From assembly GCF_027125355.1 (NCBI RefSeq), contig NZ_CP114052.1, positions 1,178,001 through 1,242,000 on the forward strand: a DNA stretch of 64,000 nt. Reading direction: 5' to 3'. Under the pieces are notes generated by a model. It saw only the letters and a list, made by a program, of their open reading frames with translations. It ran no database searches and had not been told where the DNA came from. How positions within the stretch are numbered: position 1 is the stretch's first letter; every line of letters starts with the position of its first letter. A program made the translations under genes and the position numbers. The DNA is from Peptostreptococcus equinus (GTDB taxonomy: Bacteria > Bacillota > Clostridia > Peptostreptococcales > Peptostreptococcaceae). Below, piece after piece: positions 1-9,814 of this stretch.

Positions 1-436
1 ACTTCTTAGCATTTTCGAAACCACCGTCTAAGTATATAGCGGCTATAACAGCTTCCGTAGCATCAGCTAAAATTGAATCCCTATCTCTTCCTCCAGAAGA
101 CTTTTCTCCCTTACCTAAGAATAGAAATTTACCTAAATCTAATTTTCTAGCTACTACGCTAAGAGACTCTTCACAAACTACATTCGCTCTTAATTTTGTA
201 AGTTTACCCTCTGGTAAATCTTTTCTTTCATTGAATAAATAGTCACTTATTACGAGGCCTAATACAGAGTCTCCTAAAAACTCTAACCTCTCGTTGTATT
301 TATATTCTTTATGCTCATTGGCAAAAGATGAGTGAGTAAGCGCTATTTGTATGTATTCTTTGTCTTTAAATGTATATCCTATTTGATTTTCAAATATCTC
401 TACATTTTCTCTAACTAAAGTTTTTACTGATGGCAT
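1..436 (-). CDS. rnc: Ribonuclease III, 5' part (runs off the window)
   Basis: This is the N-terminal 145 or so residues of RNase III, the double-strand-specific endoribonuclease that processes rRNA precursors and structured mRNAs. The frame is open to the window edge. The signature NERLEFLGDSVLG is visible, followed by a second conserved acidic stretch (ADATEAVIAAIYLDGG), both part of the catalytic domain with its metal-binding Glu and Asp. The C-terminal dsRNA-binding domain lies outside the window. Two in-frame ATGs occur at 442 and 436. The one at 436 is preferred because AGGAGAGG sits six bases upstream of it and directly abuts the other. The efp terminator separates it from efp. Confidence 0.93.
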   Translation of the reverse strand, partial: MPSVKTLVRENVEIFENQIGYTFKDKEYIQIALTHSSFANEHKEYKYNERLEFLGDSVLGLVISDYLFNERKDLPEGKLTKLRANVVCEESLSVVARKLDLGKFLFLGKGEKSSGGRDRDSILADATEAVIAAIYLDGGFENAKK

Positions 437-474
437 ATGCATCCTCTCCTCTTATTATAAAAAATTTATATTAG

Positions 475-504
475 AAAAAAATACCTGTAAGATACAGGTA
501 TTTT
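475..504 (-). terminator. Rho-independent terminator after efp
   Basis: A 9-bp stem (ATACCTGTA / TACAGGTAT) with a short loop is followed on the minus strand by a run of six T. It lies 11 bases after the efp stop and before the rnc start. Confidence 0.85.
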
Positions 505-515
505 ATCTAAAAGTC

Positions 516-1076
516 CTAATTAACTCTTGATAGATATTCACTTGTTCTTGTGTCTATCTTTACTCTGTCTCCAACATTTATAAATAGTGGAACCTGTACC
601 ACTGCTCCTGTTTCAACTGTAGCCGCCTTAGTAACGTTACTTGCAGTATCACCCTTGATTCCTGGTTCAGTATCAACAATTTCAAGTTCAACAAAGTTAG
701 GTCCTTCTACTTGGAATGGAGATCCCTGATAGAATCTAATTGTTGCAACTTCATTTTCCTTTAAGAATTTGATAGCATCTTCAACTTGTTCATAGTTAAG
801 AGGTATCTGATCATAAGTTTCTTCATCCATAAAGTAGTATAATTCACCATCGTTATATAGGTATTGCATCTGCTTTGTTTCTATATTAGCCTTAGGGAAT
901 TTATCACTTGGATTGAAAGCTTCTTCTCTGATTGCTCCTGTTATCAAGTTTTTATATTTAGTTCTTACGAAAGCGGCTCCCTTACCTGGCTTTACGTGCT
1001 GAAAATCTACAACTAAACAAGGCTGTCCATCTTTTTCAAAAGTTACACCCTTTCTAAAATCACTAGCTGTTACCAT
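516..1076 (-). CDS. efp: Translation elongation factor P
   Basis: EF-P binds between the ribosomal P and E sites and relieves stalling at polyproline stretches. The 186-residue protein has the family's usual length. It has the N-terminal KOW-like domain carrying the loop [10 protein letters not shown], whose central lysine is the site that is modified in some bacteria, then two OB-fold domains. The C-terminal signature (around [16 protein letters not shown]) is intact. The start has a good ribosome site (GGAGGAG) and a promoter 43-71 bases upstream, with a strong hairpin after the stop, so it is probably monocistronic. No modification enzyme is encoded nearby. Confidence 0.97.
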   Translation of the reverse strand: MVTASDFRKGVTFEKDGQPCLVVDFQHVKPGKGAAFVRTKYKNLITGAIREEAFNPSDKFPKANIETKQMQYLYNDGELYYFMDEETYDQIPLNYEQVEDAIKFLKENEVATIRFYQGSPFQVEGPNFVELEIVDTEPGIKGDTASNVTKAATVETGAVVQVPLFINVGDRVKIDTRTSEYLSRVN

Positions 1077-1118
1077 ATTCTATCTCCTCCAAATTTCAAA
1101 AAAATGTTTATCCAATTA

Positions 1119-1147
1119 ATTATATCACTTAGACCTTGAATTGTCTA
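1119..1147 (-). promoter_or_regulatory. Sigma-A-type promoter of efp
   Basis: On the minus strand TAGACA (1142-1147) and TATAAT (1119-1124) are separated by exactly 17 bases, upstream of the efp ribosome site. It lies directly after the end of the neighbouring transporter gene. Confidence 0.7.
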
Positions 1148-1154
1148 TATTTTG

Positions 1155-2027
1155 CTAAATTTTGCCTTTCTTGCTAAAAATAATTATACTTACAATAATT
1201 ATTATTCCTCCAATTATTGTTCCCATATTTGGAATCTCTTTTAATACAAAAGATGCCAATAATGTAGCGAAAAAAGGTGTTAGAAAACTAAAATTTGCAA
1301 CTTCGCTCGTGTTAGTTGTAAGAGACATAGCCACACTCCATAAAAAATATGATCCAGCACTACTTATTACTCCCAATACAACCACTACACCTATATGGTA
1401 TGCATCCGCAATTTGAATCTGATTAAATCCGTCCATTGCAAATGGAGATAATATAATCACAGCTGATATCATTGAGTAAGTTACTATTTCTATAGATTTG
1501 TAACCCATCATAGAAAGTTTTCTATTCAACAAATTATATCCGCAGAATAATGTAGCTGCTCCCAAAGTCCATAACATACCAAAGTTGAAAGATAGCACTC
1601 CATCCCAAAGCATCATTATCATTACCCCGATAAATGCTGTTATAAGCGTAATCCAACCCACTATATTAATTCTCTCTTTATATATTTTATTAGCTGCAAC
1701 AGCAGTCATAACAGGCGTCAAAGCTATTATAATACTTGATGACGCAGATGAAATACTCTTTATACCTTTATTAAAGGCAAAAAGATATAATCCAAAACCA
1801 CAAGCACCTGCCAAAAAGAAAATTGGCAAGTCTTTTTTCTTTGGCAGTCTACTTCCTGTGAATATACCTATTAATATTAAGGTCAATGAAGCTATTGTCA
1901 CTCTTAAAAAACCTAGTGCAAATGGCGAAAATTGTTGCATTGCTACTTTAGAAAAAGGAAAAGCGATAGCCCAACCCAATACAGTTGTAAAACACAGTAG
2001 ATTAATTTTCACTTTATTATTCATCAT
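1155..2027 (-). CDS. EamA (DMT-family) transporter
   Basis: This 290-residue integral membrane protein has about ten predicted transmembrane helices arranged as two tandem EamA repeats (roughly residues 5-140 and 150-287). The first helix reads LLCFTTVLGWAIAFPFSKVA, with the family's proline-bearing W-x-x-x-F-P pattern. Members of the drug/metabolite transporter superfamily usually export amino acids, nucleosides or other metabolites, but the substrate cannot be read from the sequence. The start ATG at 2027 follows TTAGGAGG. It lies only 13 bases after the polC stop, so it is probably co-transcribed with polC. Confidence 0.88.
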   Translation of the reverse strand: MMNNKVKINLLCFTTVLGWAIAFPFSKVAMQQFSPFALGFLRVTIASLTLILIGIFTGSRLPKKKDLPIFFLAGACGFGLYLFAFNKGIKSISSASSSIIIALTPVMTAVAANKIYKERINIVGWITLITAFIGVMIMMLWDGVLSFNFGMLWTLGAATLFCGYNLLNRKLSMMGYKSIEIVTYSMISAVIILSPFAMDGFNQIQIADAYHIGVVVVLGVISSAGSYFLWSVAMSLTTNTSEVANFSFLTPFFATLLASFVLKEIPNMGTIIGGIIIIVSIIIFSKKGKI

Positions 2028-2040
2028 TTATACCTCCTAA

Positions 2041-5000
2041 TTATAAAAATGACAATTGATTTTTCTCACTCATACCATCTAAACTACCGTGTTCAGATAA
2101 TTTTTCTACTACAGTTTTTGAAACCTTAGTCCTTCTTATTAAATCTTCCTTAGATAAAAATCTTCCATTTTTTCGTTCTCTTACAATGTTCTTTGCAGCA
2201 TTTTCACCCATACCTTGGAGAGAAGTCATAGGCGGTAGTATCTTTTTTTCACCAGCCAACTTAAACTCAGTAGCGTGAGATTTATATATATCTACCTTTA
2301 AGATTTCAATTCCTCTACAAAGCATTTCAACTACCACCTCTAATACTGTCAATTGTGATTGTTCTTTTGTAGTCGCGTCCATTCCCAATTCATAAATCCT
2401 ATTCATCTTTGACTTTACAGCCTCCAAACCTTGTGTAACTAACTCAACATCGAAATCATCAACCTTGGTAGTGAAATATGTAGCATAAAAAGCCTCTGGA
2501 TAATTTACTTTACAATAAGCTATTCTAAATGAAGTCATAACATAAGCAACCGCATGTGCTTTGGGGAACATATATTTAATCTTTTTACAAGAATTTATAT
2601 ACCACTCTGGAACGTTGTTTGCAGTCATAGCTGCTACATGTTCAGGTTTTAAGCCCTTACCTTTTCTAACACTTTCCATTATAGTAAATGCCATTTTAGG
2701 TTCTAGACCTGAAAATATCAAATAGTTCATTATGTCATCACGTGTAGAAATAACTTCTTTTAACCCTACTACATTGGCTCTTACCAAATCTTGGGCGTTA
2801 TTTACCCACACATCTGTTCCATGAGAAAGACCTGAGATTCTTCCAAGTTCTGCAAAGGTTGTAGGTTGAGTGTCTATTAGCATTTGCCTAGTGAATTTAG
2901 TACCAAATTCTGGTATAGCAAGACTACCAACAGGGGTTCCAATTTGTTCTTCAGTTACTCCAAGTGCTTTTGTGGAAGTAAACAAAGACATAGTTTCTGG
3001 ATCATCAAGAGGTATATCTGTAATTTTTATTCCAGTCATGTCCTCCAACATCCTGATGATAGTCGGACCATCATGTCCCAGTATATCTAATTTTAAAATT
3101 CTACCACTGATAGAATGGTAATCAAAATGAGTTGTAATAACCCCACACTCTTTATCATTTGCAGGATATTGAATTGGAGTAAAATCATGCACATCCTTAT
3201 AATTAGGAATAACCATTACACCGCCTGGATGCTGACCAGAAGTTCTTTTAACACCCGTGCATCCCAGTGTTAATTTCGTTTTTTCGGCAGCAGACAAATC
3301 CATATACTTTTCTTCAGAGAATTTTTTTACATATCCATAAGCTGTCTTATCCTTTACAGTACCTATTGTACCTGCTCTAAATGTATATCCTTCACCAAAT
3401 AATTCTTCAGTATATTTATGTATTACTGGCTGATAAACTCCTGAAAAGTTAAGGTCAATATCAGGTTCCTTATCACCATCAAATCCCAAGAAAACTTCAA
3501 AAGGTATATCATGACCATCCTTTATCATTTTCTCTCCACATTTAGGACAATTTTTGTCAGGTAGGTCAACACCAGAGCCCTTTTCACCAATTTCAAAAAA
3601 CTCACTATGTCTACATTCTGGGTTAGGACACACATAATGTGCTGGAAGTGGATTTACTTCTGTTATATCACTCATTGTCGCGGCAAGAGAAGATCCTACC
3701 GAACCTCTTGAACCAACCAAATAACCATCTGATAGAGATTTTGCAACTAGTTTGTGAGCTATAATATACATAACTGCATATCCATTTCCAATAATAGAGT
3801 TTAATTCTCTATCGAGTCTTTTTTGCACAACTTCTGGGAGTGGATCTCCATAAATGGATTTTGCTTTTGTATAACACATACTTCTTAGCTCTTCTTCTGA
3901 ACCCTCAATTACTGGAGGGTACGTGTCTTTTGGTATAGGAACTATATCATCTATCATATCTGCAATTTTATTGGCATTTTTAATTACTATCTCATACGCT
4001 TTTATAGGGTCTAAATAATAAAACTCATCCATCATCTCTTCAGTTGTTCTAAAATATAATTCTTCTTTTTTATCTGCTTTAGAAAAACCTTGAGAATATT
4101 TCAAAATTCTCCTATATATTTCATCTTCTGGTTCTAATATATGAACATCACCTGTAGCCACTACCAATTTTTCATATCTATCCCCTAATTCTATTAATTT
4201 TTTATTTATATTTATCAATTCTTCATAGTCTTTTACTTCCCCATTATCGACCAAATAAGAATTATTTGATAAAGGCATCACTTCTATAAAATCATATAAG
4301 TCCAATATATCTCTGATTTCTTCATCACTCTTATTTCTCTGAACTGCATTATACAACTCGCCACTAGAACAAGCACTACCTACTATCAATCCCTCTCTTA
4401 GTTCTTTAAGCTTACTTTTTAAAATCCTAGGACTTCTATAAAAATGTTCTATATGTGAATCAGAAATTAATCTATACAAGTTTTTCAAACCTTGATAATT
4501 TTTAGCATAAATTGTTGCATGGGTCGGTCTCAGCTTGGTATAATCTACTTTACCATAGTAATCATTTATTTGCGCCAAAGTTTCGATACCATTTTTTTTA
4601 AACATATCCAAAAATTTTATATATACTTCTGCTGTAGCACGAGCATCATTTACAGCTCTATGATGACCACTCAAACTAACACCCAATTCTTTGCATATTT
4701 TATCTAGAGTAAATTTTTTCATGTGTGAAAGTAGTATCCTGGATAAAGATAGGGTATCCACCTTATCTTTCTTATATTCTAGCCCTATTTCCTTGCATTT
4801 TTGTGATATAAAACCAGTGTCAAAGTCGGCATTATGAGCCACGAATACTGCATCCTTTGAAAATTCCATAAATTTAGGAAGTATTTCATCAATTTTAGGG
4901 GCATCTTTGACCATATCATTAGTAATACCAGTCAGATCTTGTATCTTGTAAGATATATCCATTTGAGGATCTACAAAACTTGAAAATTCCTCAATTATTT

Positions 5001-6360
5001 TTCCATTTTCTATCAATACTGCCCCTATTTCAGTAATATTATCATTGGTAGGAGAAAATCCAGTAGTTTCAAGGTCAAATACCACAAATCTTTGATTTAA
5101 GTCTTTCTTATTGGCATTCAATATTAGATCTTGATCATCATCAACTAAATAAGCTTCCACACCATAAATTACCTTTATATCTTTTCCTTTAGAGGCATTC
5201 ATAGCATCAGGAAATCCCTGAACCACACCATGATCTGTAATAGCTATAGCTTTATGACCCCAAGTTTCGGCTCTTTTTATCAATTCTTTTACTGGTATTA
5301 TTGCATCCATTGATGACATCTGTGTATGAGCATGTAGTTCCACTCTTTTTTCATCAGACAAATCCATTCTCATATGTGGCTTGGCAATCTTTATCCCCGT
5401 TACATTTAGTTCAATGTCACCTGTATATTTGCTGCGAATCACATCACCTCTCACACATATATATTTACCTACGCTAGTTTCTTTTATGACTTTTTCTGCA
5501 TTTAAGTCATTCAATATTACTCTGCATGAAATTGCACCTGTCCTATCTGACATCTGAAAATTATGATTAATTTTTCCATATTTATTAGCTCTAGAGTCAA
5601 CATTTATGACCTGACCTGTAACTGCAACTGTTCTTGAAAACTCGTCAACGTCTTTCATATCTTTGTTAAAAGCTTCTACCGTCACTCCATAAATAATATC
5701 AGGATCAATTGTTTTTTCAATATTAACTACATATTTTTCTTCTTTATCACCAAACTCTTCCTCTTCCAAATTTGAAAAATATATTTTTGATACTAAGTTG
5801 CGAATATCACCTGTTCTCTTTTCTATTAGTTTCTCTATTTCTAAATCTTTATGATCTGCATTTCTAGCTACTTCTAATTCAACCTCTATATCTAAGGATA
5901 ACTCTTTTTTTACTAATTCCTTTACTTTATTTATTATCTCTTTTTCTAAAAACATATTATATACAAGATTATCTGGAGTTTTTATTTTCAATTTATTGTC
6001 TATAAATAAATGCTCCAAATCATTACCATATGCTAATAATAATGGGGATTGCATTTTAATCATATAAAAAATATTAGGCCAGTACTTTTTAATAATATCT
6101 TTAGGCTTTTTCTTTTCTAGCCCAACAATTCTCAAATTCACTTTTATATCTTTTAAAGGAGGACAGATTGCTTGTTTTACTCTTAGCACCAATTTATCAA
6201 ATCTCTCATTTAACACAATAGTTTTGGATATTACATCTATTTTACAAATATTGGCTTCTTTATCAAGTATTATATTTTCAACTTCTAACTCTTCAAAACC
6301 ATTAGTTAAAGAAGATTTTACATTTTCTTCATATTGTAAAAAATCTACAAATTTTTTCAT
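2041..6360 (-). CDS. polC: DNA polymerase III alpha subunit, PolC type
   Basis: This is the replicative polymerase of low-GC Gram-positives, with built-in 3'-5' proofreading. The length (1439 residues) matches Bacillus PolC. In order it has an N-terminal domain, an OB fold (about 215-320), a PHP domain split by the exonuclease (first part from about 338, ELHAHTQMSSMDA), a DEDD exonuclease (about 425-590, with VVFDLETTGF, HNADFDTGF and HHRAVNDARAT), a zinc site (CPNPEC near 907 and CPKCGEKM near 940), then the palm with PDIDLNFSG (near 963) and the C-terminal helix-hairpin-helix region. The start has a strong AAGGAGG site. It is followed closely by the EamA transporter. Confidence 0.98.
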   Translation of the reverse strand: MKKFVDFLQYEENVKSSLTNGFEELEVENIILDKEANICKIDVISKTIVLNERFDKLVLRVKQAICPPLKDIKVNLRIVGLEKKKPKDIIKKYWPNIFYMIKMQSPLLLAYGNDLEHLFIDNKLKIKTPDNLVYNMFLEKEIINKVKELVKKELSLDIEVELEVARNADHKDLEIEKLIEKRTGDIRNLVSKIYFSNLEEEEFGDKEEKYVVNIEKTIDPDIIYGVTVEAFNKDMKDVDEFSRTVAVTGQVINVDSRANKYGKINHNFQMSDRTGAISCRVILNDLNAEKVIKETSVGKYICVRGDVIRSKYTGDIELNVTGIKIAKPHMRMDLSDEKRVELHAHTQMSSMDAIIPVKELIKRAETWGHKAIAITDHGVVQGFPDAMNASKGKDIKVIYGVEAYLVDDDQDLILNANKKDLNQRFVVFDLETTGFSPTNDNITEIGAVLIENGKIIEEFSSFVDPQMDISYKIQDLTGITNDMVKDAPKIDEILPKFMEFSKDAVFVAHNADFDTGFISQKCKEIGLEYKKDKVDTLSLSRILLSHMKKFTLDKICKELGVSLSGHHRAVNDARATAEVYIKFLDMFKKNGIETLAQINDYYGKVDYTKLRPTHATIYAKNYQGLKNLYRLISDSHIEHFYRSPRILKSKLKELREGLIVGSACSSGELYNAVQRNKSDEEIRDILDLYDFIEVMPLSNNSYLVDNGEVKDYEELININKKLIELGDRYEKLVVATGDVHILEPEDEIYRRILKYSQGFSKADKKEELYFRTTEEMMDEFYYLDPIKAYEIVIKNANKIADMIDDIVPIPKDTYPPVIEGSEEELRSMCYTKAKSIYGDPLPEVVQKRLDRELNSIIGNGYAVMYIIAHKLVAKSLSDGYLVGSRGSVGSSLAATMSDITEVNPLPAHYVCPNPECRHSEFFEIGEKGSGVDLPDKNCPKCGEKMIKDGHDIPFEVFLGFDGDKEPDIDLNFSGVYQPVIHKYTEELFGEGYTFRAGTIGTVKDKTAYGYVKKFSEEKYMDLSAAEKTKLTLGCTGVKRTSGQHPGGVMVIPNYKDVHDFTPIQYPANDKECGVITTHFDYHSISGRILKLDILGHDGPTIIRMLEDMTGIKITDIPLDDPETMSLFTSTKALGVTEEQIGTPVGSLAIPEFGTKFTRQMLIDTQPTTFAELGRISGLSHGTDVWVNNAQDLVRANVVGLKEVISTRDDIMNYLIFSGLEPKMAFTIMESVRKGKGLKPEHVAAMTANNVPEWYINSCKKIKYMFPKAHAVAYVMTSFRIAYCKVNYPEAFYATYFTTKVDDFDVELVTQGLEAVKSKMNRIYELGMDATTKEQSQLTVLEVVVEMLCRGIEILKVDIYKSHATEFKLAGEKKILPPMTSLQGMGENAAKNIVRERKNGRFLSKEDLIRRTKVSKTVVEKLSEHGSLDGMSEKNQLSFL

Positions 6361-6430
6361 ACTTCCTCCTTTCTACTTAATTTTAAATATATTATTATCT
6401 TTTGATCTAATAAACTATTATAATCCAAAA

Positions 6431-6470
6431 ATTTTAAAACATATATTTGATTTCAAATATATGTTTTAAT
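6431..6470 (-). terminator. Terminator after the metallo-hydrolase gene
   Basis: A perfect 15-bp inverted repeat (6436-6450 with 6453-6467) has a 2-base loop and is followed on the minus strand by AAAATTTTT. It sits between the 6529 stop and the polC start and also separates polC from upstream transcription. Confidence 0.65.
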
Positions 6471-6528
6471 TTATTACTATTAATTTTTATCTCACCATTT
6501 TTCTAATAATTATTTAATTATTTATATA

Positions 6529-7221
6529 TTATAAATCAATTCCGTCTTTTATTAAATTCGTATCAATTATATTTATGTCTTTACTTATTTCTGAGTTATC
6601 TTCTCTAAACCTATCAATTACTTCATATTTATCCCAGCAATGCATTGGAGCTATATTCTTTGTCTTTGTATTTTCCAAAAAGTATTTCATACCCCAATCA
6701 TATCTATCTCCTTGTCTAGGGTCTAGGGGAACCATAGCCAAATCAAATTCTAAACCTTTTATTTTATCAATTTCATGTTTGAACCTATTTGTCATGTCCT
6801 CATATTCTTTTTCACTTTCAAATCCATCCCATGTCCACCAATTTAAATCACCTGCATAATAAATACTCTTGCCATTTACATTTATTAAAAAGGCCACTCC
6901 TTCATCAGTACTAGTAAGAGTTTGCATATCCATATCTCCAATCTTATATTTAGAATTTGGACTTACATAATGAACTCGCTTATATTTAGGATAGTCCCTA
7001 TATTGTATATCATCTGATAATATATACTCTACATCCATATGCTTATTAAAAATATTAAATATATTCTTATTAAAATGATCTTTATGAACATGAGAACTAA
7101 AGACATATAATTTTTTCTTTAGGTTCATCTTAGGTAAATCTTTTTTGTAATAATCAAACAAAAGATATCTATCTTCAAATTCTAGTAAAAAACAACTGTG
7201 ATATATATAAGTTAATTTCAT
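6529..7221 (-). CDS. Metallo-beta-lactamase-fold hydrolase (UlaG-like)
   Basis: This 230-residue cytoplasmic protein belongs to the metallo-beta-lactamase superfamily. The metal motif H-x-H-x-D-H is visible as HVHKDH near residue 45. Further ligands are likely in YYAGDLNWW (near 118) and PMHCWDKY (near 193). The start MKLTYIYHSCFLLEFEDRYL resembles the small L-ascorbate-6-phosphate lactonase-like group of putative Zn-dependent hydrolases. The substrate is unknown. The gene has its own ribosome site (TTAGGAGG) and is bounded by terminators on both sides, so context gives no help. Confidence 0.82.
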   Translation of the reverse strand: MKLTYIYHSCFLLEFEDRYLLFDYYKKDLPKMNLKKKLYVFSSHVHKDHFNKNIFNIFNKHMDVEYILSDDIQYRDYPKYKRVHYVSPNSKYKIGDMDMQTLTSTDEGVAFLINVNGKSIYYAGDLNWWTWDGFESEKEYEDMTNRFKHEIDKIKGLEFDLAMVPLDPRQGDRYDWGMKYFLENTKTKNIAPMHCWDKYEVIDRFREDNSEISKDINIIDTNLIKDGIDL

Positions 7222-7360
7222 AATAATAACCTCCTAATTTTTATTATATAAAAATTAATGCCCATAAATACATGCTTTAAAGCTTATACATTAATAAGAT
7301 TTAACAATAATTTTATAACTTTATTATAACACAAACTCGATAGATAATAAGCACTTTATA

Positions 7361-7408
7361 AAAAAGAAAGAGTAGACAATTATAAAACAAATAACGCCTA
7401 CTCTTTGT
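7361..7408 (-). terminator. Terminator after the L,D-transpeptidase gene
   Basis: A 9-bp stem (AAAGAGTAG at 7367-7375 with CTACTCTTT at 7398-7406) and a 22-base loop is followed on the minus strand by CTTTTT. It lies 30 bases after the stop codon. Confidence 0.7.
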
Positions 7409-7437
7409 ATATTTTTAATATTAAATCTATAAATTTA

Positions 7438-9576
7438 TTATTTATGGACTATTACTGGTGTCCCTACACTTATATTTTTATATAAATATGCAACATTTTT
7501 TAATGGTGTATTTACACAACCATGTGAACCAAAATATAAATATCTAGTGCCACCATATGCAGCTTGCCAGTAAGAATCATGTATACCTATGCTTCCATTA
7601 AAAGGCATCCAATATTGTACTGGTGATGCATATCCTGGGCCTCTTAGAGTTACGTTTCTCATCATTTTATTTATTTTAAATATACCAGGAGGTGTTGCCA
7701 TACCTTTATTTGGGTTTCCTGTAACTACTGGTGTATATAATTGAGTCTTACCATTATTGATTAAGCGCATGTCCTGTGAACCTAAATCTATCTCTACATA
7801 CTTAGTTCCTAATTTTGTAGCTCCACTTGGAATATTAACTTGTCCTGACTTTATATATTTTGGATTTACTCCATAAAATGATTTAGCTTGTCCCAACATA
7901 TCATTTAGTCTATTTACTTCAGCAGATTTATCAACATTCATAGAATATCCTGATTTAGCTATTATTACATCTCCACGCTTCCAATATGCATAGGCTTCAT
8001 TAGAACCTACTTTATAACCTTCTGGGTCAATTGTGTTAACGAATGCTTTTACTTTTTCTTGATCAAATTCAACATTAAAGTCATTAAATTCTCCAGAATT
8101 TATCATTCTTAAAATTCTTATACCATTTAAATTTGATGTACTTGCATTAGCTTTGTACTCTATTGACACATTTTCATAAGATAAAATTTTAGAAAAAGCT
8201 TGATCTGCTTTAGTCTCGCCCCTATGTTTGATAAAATCAGCAACAAAGTTTATATTTTTACTATGATTTCTTCCACCACTTACTTGAATTAAAGAATGTA
8301 TAGGTCTTCTAGAATCATTTAAGATTCTTAATTGACTATATGTCATACCATTTTCTGATACCAGCATAACTGGACCTTCTGCAAACACTTGATCTGTAGA
8401 TGTGTTTTCAGCTTTCTTTACCGGTTGTAAAATCGCCTTATTATTTAAATTGACAGTACTTTCACTTGAAATTGAATCCTCATTTGCTATTAAATCACTA
8501 GATTCATTATTTGAACTATTCTCAGACAATTGACCGTTTGTATTAGTTGATGTTATAACTTGAGCTTCATCTGATGAATTTGTTTCACCCGCTGGTTTTG
8601 TTTCATCTACTGACTTTGTTTCATCTACTGGCTTTGTTTCATCTACTGGCTTTGTTTCATCTACTGGCTTTGTTTCATCTACTGGCTTTGTTTCATCTAC
8701 TGGCTTTGTTTCATTGTCATTAGTTTTATTACTTGATATAATACTTGCATTTATTAGTACTGAGTCTATCAACTTAGACTTATTTGCACTACCATCATCA
8801 GCTATATATACAGTATCAAAGTTAGGATAGAATTTTTCTATCATATTGATATTAGTTTCCTGTCTATTAGCTCCTGAAATTCTTTCACTTTGACTTGTAA
8901 TAGATTCATAGTCTTTTGATATACTCTTTTCTCCACCAATTAAGAAAGTTTTCTCTATGTTCATTTCTTTAATCTCTGATTGTAACAAATCAAATGATAC
9001 ACTATTAGAAAAAATTATAGGTGCATGCTTATTTGCAGCCACAGATCCTATTCCAGCTGCATCTGCTAGACCAGTAAATCCATTAACTAAAAAACCTTCT
9101 TTAAAATCCGTACTTTCTAATTTTCTTAACTCTTTAGCTATATTTATAGATGTCTGTATTCTATCCTTACCTTCTATTCTACTGACCTCAAATGAATTAT
9201 TTTTGATAAAATCTTCAACTTGCGTAGATACAGATCCTTGACCACCTACTATTATAATATGCTTTGGATTTAGTCTCTTAATTTCATTGAAAGTATCTGC
9301 ATGAATAGTATTTGCACTTGTTAGAAGTACTGGTGCGTTTAGTTTACTAGCAAGTGGCGATATAGAAAGCGAATCTGCTATTGCATGTGAATTCACAAGA
9401 ATTACATTATCTGCTTTGTCCTTCCAACCACTTTGGGATATAGAAATCGCCGTAGCAAATCTATCTGTGCCACTAATGTTACTTATATTTACACTTTCTG
9501 CCATTACACTAGTAAAAGGCAAAATCATCGATAATGAAAGAGCAACTGCTAAACTCTTTTTAGTAAGTTTTTTCAT
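7438..9576 (-). CDS. Secreted L,D-transpeptidase with CWB2 wall-anchoring repeats
   Basis: This 712-residue exported enzyme is predicted to make 3-3 peptidoglycan cross-links. A signal peptide (about residues 1-27, cut after SVMA) is followed by two clear CWB2 repeats and a weaker third (about 30-290), the non-covalent wall anchor known from Clostridioides difficile Cwp proteins. Then comes a low-complexity linker of ETKPVD hexapeptides (about 290-325), a middle region perhaps of the PG-binding type (about 430-560), and a C-terminal YkuD domain (about 590-712) with the conserved His666 (GIHDS) and catalytic Cys687 in SHGCVN. The layout resembles C. difficile Ldt/Cwp22. It has a strong SD (GAGGAG) and is divergent from thyA; the 238-bp gap should hold both promoters. 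Confidence 0.92.
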   Translation of the reverse strand: MKKLTKKSLAVALSLSMILPFTSVMAESVNISNISGTDRFATAISISQSGWKDKADNVILVNSHAIADSLSISPLASKLNAPVLLTSANTIHADTFNEIKRLNPKHIIIVGGQGSVSTQVEDFIKNNSFEVSRIEGKDRIQTSINIAKELRKLESTDFKEGFLVNGFTGLADAAGIGSVAANKHAPIIFSNSVSFDLLQSEIKEMNIEKTFLIGGEKSISKDYESITSQSERISGANRQETNINMIEKFYPNFDTVYIADDGSANKSKLIDSVLINASIISSNKTNDNETKPVDETKPVDETKPVDETKPVDETKPVDETKSVDETKPAGETNSSDEAQVITSTNTNGQLSENSSNNESSDLIANEDSISSESTVNLNNKAILQPVKKAENTSTDQVFAEGPVMLVSENGMTYSQLRILNDSRRPIHSLIQVSGGRNHSKNINFVADFIKHRGETKADQAFSKILSYENVSIEYKANASTSNLNGIRILRMINSGEFNDFNVEFDQEKVKAFVNTIDPEGYKVGSNEAYAYWKRGDVIIAKSGYSMNVDKSAEVNRLNDMLGQAKSFYGVNPKYIKSGQVNIPSGATKLGTKYVEIDLGSQDMRLINNGKTQLYTPVVTGNPNKGMATPPGIFKINKMMRNVTLRGPGYASPVQYWMPFNGSIGIHDSYWQAAYGGTRYLYFGSHGCVNTPLKNVAYLYKNISVGTPVIVHK
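8601..8708. repeat. Six-copy 18-bp in-frame tandem repeat in the L,D-transpeptidase linker
   Basis: The plus-strand unit TTTCATCTACTGGCTTTG occurs five times without error (8619-8708) and once with a single change (8601-8618), with a more decayed copy at 8583-8600. It encodes ETKPVD. Copy-number change would alter linker length without breaking the frame. Confidence 0.95.
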
Positions 9577-9814
9577 ATCTTATCTCCTCAATCAATTAAT
9601 AATAATTTTTTTCTTAATATAATTCCTATATTTATTATAATACTATATTTTTAAAACTATACAATACGTTTTCCATTACTGAAATATATTGTAATAATAC
9701 TTTGAGTGAAAGTAACAAAAATGTGGTAAAATATATGTATGTTATTACAAAAAGTTGATTAAATCAAAAAAATAATTACTATTTGTAACTTAAAAGATTT
9801 TTTAGGAGGAAAAT

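Noticed and set aside
8583..8708. CRISPR array in the 18-bp repeat cluster
   Set aside because: The units are directly adjacent without spacers and encode an in-frame hexapeptide, so it is a protein repeat.
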